NCBI GenBank assembly: GCA_027005175.1
Contig: JALTMC010000586.1
Coordinates: 3,939 to 13,574 of the forward strand
DNA: 9,636 nucleotides
Reading direction: 5' to 3'
Source: Myxococcales bacterium
GTDB taxonomy: Bacteria; Myxococcota_C; UBA6777
Made by a program: the position numbers and the translations under genes. Of this stretch, positions 1 through 5,380 are shown piece after piece. The notes under the pieces were generated by a model. That model worked only from the letters and a program-made list of their open reading frames with translations. It ran no database searches and had not been told where the DNA came from. The first letter of the stretch is position 1. The number at the start of each line of letters is the position of its first letter.

Positions 1-415
1 TGACAACTGTGGGATCAACGCCTGCATACTCCAGAATCGAGGCGACCAGGGAGGTGGTTGTTGTTTTGCCGTGAGTTCCGGCTACAGCGATACCGTATTT
101 GAGTCGCATTAATTCAGCGAGCATCTCAGCGCGTCGGATCACGGGTATCTTTCGACGGCGTGCAGCGATCACTTCTGGATTGTTGCTTCCGATGGCAGAG
201 GAGAGCACAACAACATCGGCTTGTGCCAAGTTTCCCTCATCATGGCTGATATGAATGGTTGCACCAAGCTCAGCCAGACGCTGGGTGTTGGCTGATTTCT
301 TCATGTCAGAGCCAGAGATCTGGTATCCGAGATTGACCAGCACCTCTGCGATGCCGCTCATTCCAATACCGCCAATTCCCACAAAATGAATATGCTGAAT
401 TCGTTTCTGATACAT
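1..415 (-). CDS. murC: UDP-N-acetylmuramate--L-alanine ligase MurC, N-terminal part (runs off window)
   Basis: Joins L-alanine to UDP-N-acetylmuramic acid using ATP in the cytoplasm, the first peptide-forming step of peptidoglycan precursor synthesis. Only the first 138 codons are in the window; the rest lies beyond position 1. The ATG is at 415-413 and is preceded by a good ribosome binding site (GAGGA at 420-424, 4 nt from the ATG). Seen in the translation: a short lead-in, then the Rossmann-type UDP-sugar binding loop GIGGIGMSG at residues 13-21, the SGSD motif at 34-37, and the Mur-ligase ATP P-loop GTHGKTTTT at 113-121. The order and spacing are those of MurC. Mpl, a related recycling ligase, is the main alternative but fits the [17 protein letters not shown] start less well. 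It is the first gene of its transcript here, because the gene upstream is divergent; in many bacteria murC instead follows murG in the dcw cluster. Downstream partners cannot be seen. Confidence 0.95.
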   Translation of the reverse strand, partial: MYQKRIQHIHFVGIGGIGMSGIAEVLVNLGYQISGSDMKKSANTQRLAELGATIHISHDEGNLAQADVVVLSSAIGSNNPEVIAARRRKIPVIRRAEMLAELMRLKYGIAVAGTHGKTTTTSLVASILEYAGVDPTVV

Positions 416-419
416 CTCG

Positions 420-424
420 TCCTC
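420..424 (-). promoter_or_regulatory. Ribosome binding site of murC
   Basis: The minus strand reads GAGGA, then CGAG, then the ATG at 415. This is a strong Shine-Dalgarno match at near-ideal spacing and fixes the murC start. Confidence 0.75.
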
Positions 425-427
425 ACG

Positions 428-458
428 TTGACAAATTCAAAAGGCTGGCCAATATACC
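428..458 (+). promoter_or_regulatory. Predicted promoter of the divergent TPR-protein gene
   Basis: The plus strand carries a perfect TTGACA at 428-433 and TATACC at 453-458 (4 of 6). The 19-bp spacing is longer than ideal; the alternative AATATA at 451-456 has 17-bp spacing but only 3 of 6 matches. Transcription would start near 465, about 50 nt ahead of the gene. The site is interleaved with the murC promoter, so the two may compete for RNA polymerase. Confidence 0.4.
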
Positions 459-480
459 CCAGTTGGGTGAATGAATTCAA
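451..480 (-). promoter_or_regulatory. Predicted sigma70-type promoter of murC
   Basis: On the minus strand a TTGAAT box (480-475) is followed after 18 bp by TATATT (456-451). These match the consensus boxes at 4 of 6 and 5 of 6 positions. Transcription would start near 444, leaving a leader of roughly 30 nt before the murC ATG. The -10 box overlaps the predicted -10 box of the divergent gene on the plus strand. Prediction by eye only. Confidence 0.45.
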
Positions 481-517
481 TTGCCTTGTTGGCAGTCAAA
501 GTGGGAACGATCACGTG

Positions 518-2644
518 ATGAAAGCAAAAACCCCGCAATGGGGAAGAAAAGTAGTTCTGCTCTTAGGGCTCCTCGGTGGTCTCTGGCTCTTGGGGCAATG
601 GGTGCTTGTTCCTGGATATCTGCTCTTTACGATACCTGTCCCAAAAACAAAACCTCGGCCCACCTCCATGCCTTCACGAGCAACTCTACACAAACTCGAT
701 ATCTACCATCAGGTGATGCGCTCTCCTTTGCTTCGACGGCTGGCTCAAACACGCGCTGCTCAAGTCTTGACGCAACACATTACGACCTCTCGTATCGAAC
801 GTTCGCTTCGCGATGTTCTGTTGGACCAAGAGCTGCCTCAATGGTTTGCTGTTCAGCGCAAGTGGGACGCTTTGTTGCTGAGGTTGGAGCACCAGTTTCC
901 CGACTTTCATCTGGAAGCTTACCGGGTCTATCTCTACTTGCAGGCCGGTCAACTCCAATGGCTGAAAGTCTGGGGAGATCGGCTTCTCCCGAATGTTCCG
1001 CAGCAACGACAATCCACATTGATGCGAGTATGGCTTGGTCATGCCGCATTTTTTGGAGGCTGGCCCAAGCGAGCCCAAATGCATTATAACCTTGCTCTGC
1101 GAGCCTACGCTCAACATCCTGCCTGGGATCGTCGAACCTCTCGGAACTGGAAACTTCCTGCGGAGTTAAGCACCACCTTGTATCATATGGGCCTGCTTTC
1201 CATGCTCCAAAAACAACCCAAACAGGCGTTGACCTATTTTTCCCGTATGTTGAAGCGGTGGAAGAGTCTCAAGCACTCTTATGAGTCGATGCCTTTGTGG
1301 TACCTCTCGCACCTGTGGAGTGCAGAGGCTTGCTTTGCTTTGTCCGATACATCGGGCGCAACACAACACCTCAAACAAGCTGCTCGCTTTGCGAAAGATC
1401 CCACATTGCGTTTGCTGGCCCAGTCAAGGCTGACTTCTTTGCAAGACGCAGCATGGTCAACGGTGATTGCAAGTCATCGTACACACAGCCTGTCTTATGC
1501 AGACTCTCCTTGGCTAGCCCGAATGATGAAGAGCTTGCGGCTCTTTGAACAACACAAAACGCGCTCGGCCTACCGCCTGCTACACCAGGTCTTGCAAGCT
1601 CTTGAACATCGTATCTGGGCACCCACTCTGGGAATGTTTCAACGTCGGGATACAAGCAAAATCCGCTATCTTCCTCTAGCCCCTTCCATCTATTCTGCGC
1701 TGCTTCGCTATGTGAGGCAAAATCCAACTCCTGCTTTACAGGGTTCGAGCCTATCCTCAACATCAACTCCTGCTTTACAGGGTTCGAGCCTATCCCCAAC
1801 GTCAACTCCTGCTTTACAGGGTTCAGCGCGGCGACGGGTTACTCCAACTCTGCGAGCGGCCACATCCCCAACGTCAAAGCCTGCTTGGAAGTCCCATCCA
1901 ACAAATACTCCGCACCAGAGAGTGATCCGTGACCTTCGGATGTATCGTGTTCTCTCACAGCTTAAACTTTACGATTGGGAGACAGCCATTTCAGAGTTAG
2001 AATCGATTCACAAGCACGACCCCACCTTTGCACCTCCCTTGTTGTACCTTGGGATACTGGCTTCTCATCAGCAGCGTGGAGAGCAAGCCTATCGTTGGTT
2101 CAGCCTTTATCACAAACAACAGAATGACAAAGTCAGCTTGCTTTATCTCACTTACTCCGCGATGTCGAGCCATCCCAAACAGGCCCGTGTGTTGCTTCAA
2201 GCGTTGAAAAAAAAGAAGGTTCGCGTCTCCATTGTCAAGCGCTTGCAAGCCATATTGGAAGGTAAGTCTCTGTCCAAAAGGACTCGTAAAGCTCAATTCT
2301 GGTGGCGAGTTCTCGGCGCACAGGGGATTTTAGCTACCAGTGACTTGACTCTTGGGCGACAAAGTCACTTTTGGCGTGTTCACAACATCTTTGAGCAAAA
2401 GAAAGAGCCAAAACAACTGTTTCGATCGATGCATATCAGCCACCAACTTCATCGTCATAGCCTGGCCACATGGCTGGGTCGCTATCGCTTTCTCTCTCTC
2501 TTCTTTCCCAAGAAAAAGAAAGAATACCTTCGCCGGCTTCGGTATATTCAGAGCTTTTATCGCCGCTTCCCTCATCAATGGTACCTCCTCGACCGAACCA
2601 TGTACTCCAACCAATGGGGGCTGATGGCACTGGGACTCTTTTAA
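518..2644 (+). CDS. Membrane-anchored TPR-like protein of unknown function
   Basis: No family name can be given. From the ATG at 518 it is 708 residues. Residues 12-36 form one hydrophobic segment (LLLGLLGGLWLLGQW core) after a short basic N-terminus and show no clear cleavage site, so it is probably a signal anchor with the bulk in the periplasm. The remainder is rich in Leu, Gln, Arg and Trp, with TPR-like helix pairs, clearest around residues 220-245 (YHMGLLSMLQKQPKQALTYF) and 470-560 (YDWETAISELESIHKHDPTF and following). Between them, about residues 404-460, lies a Thr/Ser/Pro linker made of an imperfect 13-residue repeat. The C-terminus is basic and aromatic. No catalytic motif is visible. 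The frame is open back to an ATG at 386, but that start lies inside murC and upstream of the predicted promoter. GTG 515 directly before ATG 518 is equally possible, since GGGA at 503-506 is 8 nt from it. A scaffold or cell-envelope role beside murC is only a guess. Confidence 0.75.
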   Translation: MKAKTPQWGRKVVLLLGLLGGLWLLGQWVLVPGYLLFTIPVPKTKPRPTSMPSRATLHKLDIYHQVMRSPLLRRLAQTRAAQVLTQHITTSRIERSLRDVLLDQELPQWFAVQRKWDALLLRLEHQFPDFHLEAYRVYLYLQAGQLQWLKVWGDRLLPNVPQQRQSTLMRVWLGHAAFFGGWPKRAQMHYNLALRAYAQHPAWDRRTSRNWKLPAELSTTLYHMGLLSMLQKQPKQALTYFSRMLKRWKSLKHSYESMPLWYLSHLWSAEACFALSDTSGATQHLKQAARFAKDPTLRLLAQSRLTSLQDAAWSTVIASHRTHSLSYADSPWLARMMKSLRLFEQHKTRSAYRLLHQVLQALEHRIWAPTLGMFQRRDTSKIRYLPLAPSIYSALLRYVRQNPTPALQGSSLSSTSTPALQGSSLSPTSTPALQGSARRRVTPTLRAATSPTSKPAWKSHPTNTPHQRVIRDLRMYRVLSQLKLYDWETAISELESIHKHDPTFAPPLLYLGILASHQQRGEQAYRWFSLYHKQQNDKVSLLYLTYSAMSSHPKQARVLLQALKKKKVRVSIVKRLQAILEGKSLSKRTRKAQFWWRVLGAQGILATSDLTLGRQSHFWRVHNIFEQKKEPKQLFRSMHISHQLHRHSLATWLGRYRFLSLFFPKKKKEYLRRLRYIQSFYRRFPHQWYLLDRTMYSNQWGLMALGLF
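1727..1825 (+). repeat. 39-bp in-frame tandem repeat in the TPR-protein linker
   Basis: Two full units (1727-1765, 1766-1804) and a 21-bp partial unit (1805-1825) encode TPALQGSSLS(S/P)TS twice and then TPALQGS. The full copies are nearly identical at the nucleotide level. A decayed further copy follows: 13 bases at 1865-1877 are identical to 1793-1805 and the translation continues TSPTSKPAW. The unit length is a multiple of three, so copy changes keep the frame. It encodes a flexible Ser/Thr/Pro linker between two helical regions. Confidence 0.85.
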
Positions 2645-2719
2645 TGGGGCTGTTGGTCGCTCTACTCTCTAATATTTGATGCGTAGGTGAGGCAGTTGGG
2701 CTGTTGGTCGCTCTACTCT
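2645..2719. other. Convergent intergenic spacer, no obvious terminator
   Basis: This 75-bp gap separates the 3' ends of the TPR-protein gene and the receptor gene. No stem-loop with a T-run was found on either strand. Most of it consists of the left copy of a direct duplication and the non-coding half of the right copy. Confidence 0.6.
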
Positions 2720-2745
2720 CTAATATTTGATGCGTAGGTGAAGCA
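2647..2745. repeat. Direct tandem duplication with 51-bp period covering the receptor gene's 3' end
   Basis: Bases 2647-2690 recur exactly at 2698-2741 (44 identical positions); after one mismatch three more bases match, to 2694 and 2745. The right copy contains the final codons and stop of the receptor gene (translation HLRIKY, then TAG) plus 22 bp beyond the stop. The left copy is the same sequence placed outside the gene, so it is an untranslated relic of the receptor C-terminus. The near identity implies recent slippage or unequal recombination. Neither copy forms a hairpin. Confidence 0.92.
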
Positions 2746-5371
2746 TCAGGTCGAGTTTCTTTTGAGGGTAGAGGAAGTCGCGGCCTGCGTCGTAGAGGTC
2801 GAGGTTGAGGAAGTTGTCGAGTCGTACGATGATGTCGATATGACGGAGTAGTTGGAGCAGTTGAACGGTCATGAAGGTACGGATATAGGTTGGGGTTGAG
2901 GTTGTGGGGTCGAGTGGTATTCCCTTTCTGGCTGCGGCGGTGGGGTCGTTGGTCCAGTAGGGGAGGTAGATGGGTTTTCCTTGTGTGTTGGTGGCGAACT
3001 GTCCGTTACTTTCTTTGAAGGCTGTGGCTGGAACGGGTTTCGGGCCTACAAAGACACCGCCCATGGAGACCAGCCAGCGCAGAGGTCCGGTTTGAAATCG
3101 GTACGAGGCGGTGAGATTTCCACTCCAACGTGCGGTGTAGGTCAACTCTCCCTTGGGCTTGGTTAGGGTTCCTATGTGGCCGAAAAATACGCCGAACCCA
3201 CCGTGTATTTGAAGCCCTTTGATGGGATAGACTCGGAACTCTAGCTCTCCACCGTAGAGGGTGAGAGCCGAAGTATTGTCTTTTTGTTGGTAGCTATCGC
3301 TTCCGTTGGGTAGCTGGCTTCTGGGGAATGCATTGGGTGCTGTAATCGTTTGATCTTTCTCGCGTGTTGCGTAAGCGATGACATTTTCAAACAGAGAAAG
3401 GTAGCCGTTCAGGCTGACACTGATTCGTCGGCGTTTGGACCAACCAACTTGTAGCTCCATAGTATTCACCGACTCGGGGCGCAGGGTGGGGTTGCCATAG
3501 AATGCGTTGGCGCGGAAGTAATAGAGGTCATTAAAGGATGGTGCTTTAAAGGCGTTGCCATAGAGTGCTTTGAGGTAGAGGCCATGGCCGGGAGTGAAGG
3601 TGGCCGCAAGGCGAGGGGTGAAGACAAGGCCATACCGTTGGTCATAGTCTAGGCGACCACCTGCTGTGAATTCCACGATCTTTTGGATGCTGAGTTGGGC
3701 CTGGGCAAACGCGCTAAAGTGAAAGTTTGTAAATTGGGGTATAGGAAGCTTATTTTGTATCAATACTTGGGGGAAGTTCCAGCGAATAAGGTCGATGTAT
3801 TCAAAGTCTAGGCCGGTGGAGAGTGTGAGAAAGGGGAAGAGCATAGCGGAGAACTGTGCACCTGTTTCAAAGCGGGCGTCTCGGGCATTCATCTTCACCA
3901 GGGAGCGGGCCTTTGCATCGAAGGGGTTGGCTTCGTAGGCTGTTCCTTGGGCGAATTGATAGTGGTCAAAAGAAGCCCACAGCAACATGGTTCCCCAAGT
4001 ACTTAAAGCAGTGGTCCAGGACAACTTGGTAAAGTAACGATCGGTGACAAAGCGGCTGTCATCTCCGCCGATCTTGCTGAATGTACTGAGGGGAGCACTT
4101 GGATCATACCGGCTTTGATGAAAGCTGAGGCTGACTCCACGCCAGGTCAGCCAAGCATAAAAGGTTTGTGCAAAGTATTCATCTCCCTTTGGAACATATC
4201 TTGTGCGGTCATACGATTTGCCAGTAGTGGTGTTGTTGTTGAGGTATCTGTAATCACTGTCATTGAGCAGAAGAAACTCTCGGATGGGGGCCAGGATGGG
4301 GCTGCGATTCTCTCGATGAAGTGAAAAGGAGGCTCGGAAACGCAGCCCTCTGTAAAGCTCTTGTCCTCCCTGGAGTGTTAGAAAGTAGGTCTTGCTCAAT
4401 GTTCCTAAGCCTCCCGAAAACTCGATACCATTGAGACTTGAGGCGGTCTTGGTGATAATATTGATAACGCCACTGATGGCGTTCGCGCCCCACATCGCAG
4501 AGCCCGGACCCCGAATGATCTCAATGCGTTTGATATTATCGACGCTGACCCACGACGGATTGAGGTAGTTGCGGTTAAACTGACGCCAGCTCATGTTGTG
4601 TCCATCGAGCAGGATTAAAAGTTTGTCACCATAACCAACCCTGGGGTTGAGACCTCGCATACCGATGTCGGCCCAGTGACCGTTGTTGTTGATGCTCATT
4701 CCAACCACATAGCGAAGCAACTCCAGCACTGTGCGATAACCTCCCGCCTGGATCTCTCCTTCGGTGATGACGGTGACCACCGCAGGAGCTGTTTGTACAC
4801 GCTGCTCTCGACGCGATGCTGAGTAGACCAGCTCTTCATCGCGTGTAACGATGGGTTTCGAGCGCGATGATGTTGAGGCTATCTCTTTTCTGGAGAGGCC
4901 ACCGGAGGAGCGTTGGGGACTTGTTGGGTACTTCACTTGCACGCGGTGAGGGTGAGTGGACGAGGCAAACAAAAAGTGGGTTTTGTTCGAAACGTCGGAA
5001 CCAACGATATAGTATTCAATGGCGGGTTGGATGATGACTTGTATGGGGAGAGTGACGCGGTAACGGTCTCCTCCAAACAGTTGCATCTTTAAGAATCGAT
5101 ATCTCTTCCACTTCGGTTGTCGATAGTAGAGATATACATCTTCGAGATCGTCATTGTTTTCAGCTTTAGCGATCAAGGTTAAGCTGCGACCCTGAGCCAC
5201 TGTGGTTGGTGGTGTATGTTGGAACTTAAACGGATTGAGGGAGGCTGCTTGAGCCGGGCTTGAAAGTAAGACCAGAAGCAAGCAAAAGATATACATCAAA
5301 ACCAAGTGGTAGCTTTGAGGAGAAACAAGCGAGGAATGTGAGCGTGTGTGGGAGGAACCGAAAAGGCACAT
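2720..5371 (-). CDS. TonB-dependent outer-membrane receptor with N-terminal Ig-like domain
   Basis: An 883-residue outer-membrane beta-barrel that should import a ligand with energy from TonB-ExbB-ExbD. The ligand (siderophore, cobalamin, sugar or other) cannot be read from sequence. Residues 26-42 are a signal-peptide core (YIFCLLLVLLSSPAQA) with likely cleavage after AQA. About 45-148 is an extra Ig-like beta domain (VYLYYRQPKWKRY, YRVTLPIQVI, AIEYYIVGSDVSNK). A Ser-rich stretch leads to a possible TonB-box-like ELVYSASRREQ near 178-188. The plug follows to about 310 (APAVVTVITEGEIQAGG, MRGLNPRVGYGDKLLILLDG, IEIIRGPGSAMWGANAISGV), then the barrel to the end, including YGNPTLRPESVNTMEL and a C-terminal tyrosine typical of barrel assembly. 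The start at 5371 is 9 bp after the kinase stop and is weakly preceded by AGG, which favours translational coupling; Met26 at 5296 would give a more ordinary signal peptide but lacks a ribosome binding site. Confidence 0.93.
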   Translation of the reverse strand: MCLFGSSHTRSHSSLVSPQSYHLVLMYIFCLLLVLLSSPAQAASLNPFKFQHTPPTTVAQGRSLTLIAKAENNDDLEDVYLYYRQPKWKRYRFLKMQLFGGDRYRVTLPIQVIIQPAIEYYIVGSDVSNKTHFLFASSTHPHRVQVKYPTSPQRSSGGLSRKEIASTSSRSKPIVTRDEELVYSASRREQRVQTAPAVVTVITEGEIQAGGYRTVLELLRYVVGMSINNNGHWADIGMRGLNPRVGYGDKLLILLDGHNMSWRQFNRNYLNPSWVSVDNIKRIEIIRGPGSAMWGANAISGVINIITKTASSLNGIEFSGGLGTLSKTYFLTLQGGQELYRGLRFRASFSLHRENRSPILAPIREFLLLNDSDYRYLNNNTTTGKSYDRTRYVPKGDEYFAQTFYAWLTWRGVSLSFHQSRYDPSAPLSTFSKIGGDDSRFVTDRYFTKLSWTTALSTWGTMLLWASFDHYQFAQGTAYEANPFDAKARSLVKMNARDARFETGAQFSAMLFPFLTLSTGLDFEYIDLIRWNFPQVLIQNKLPIPQFTNFHFSAFAQAQLSIQKIVEFTAGGRLDYDQRYGLVFTPRLAATFTPGHGLYLKALYGNAFKAPSFNDLYYFRANAFYGNPTLRPESVNTMELQVGWSKRRRISVSLNGYLSLFENVIAYATREKDQTITAPNAFPRSQLPNGSDSYQQKDNTSALTLYGGELEFRVYPIKGLQIHGGFGVFFGHIGTLTKPKGELTYTARWSGNLTASYRFQTGPLRWLVSMGGVFVGPKPVPATAFKESNGQFATNTQGKPIYLPYWTNDPTAAARKGIPLDPTTSTPTYIRTFMTVQLLQLLRHIDIIVRLDNFLNLDLYDAGRDFLYPQKKLDLMLHLRIKY

Positions 5372-5380
5372 CAGTACTGC

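Noticed and set aside
386-517. N-terminal 44-codon extension of the TPR-protein gene from the ATG at 386
   Set aside because: It would overlap murC on the other strand and lie upstream of the predicted promoter, and the membrane anchor with its basic lead begins naturally at 518.
2207-2214. Eight-A run in the TPR-protein gene as a slippage site
   Set aside because: It encodes an ordinary Lys cluster; A8 runs are common at this base composition, and no overlapping reading frame would profit from a shift.
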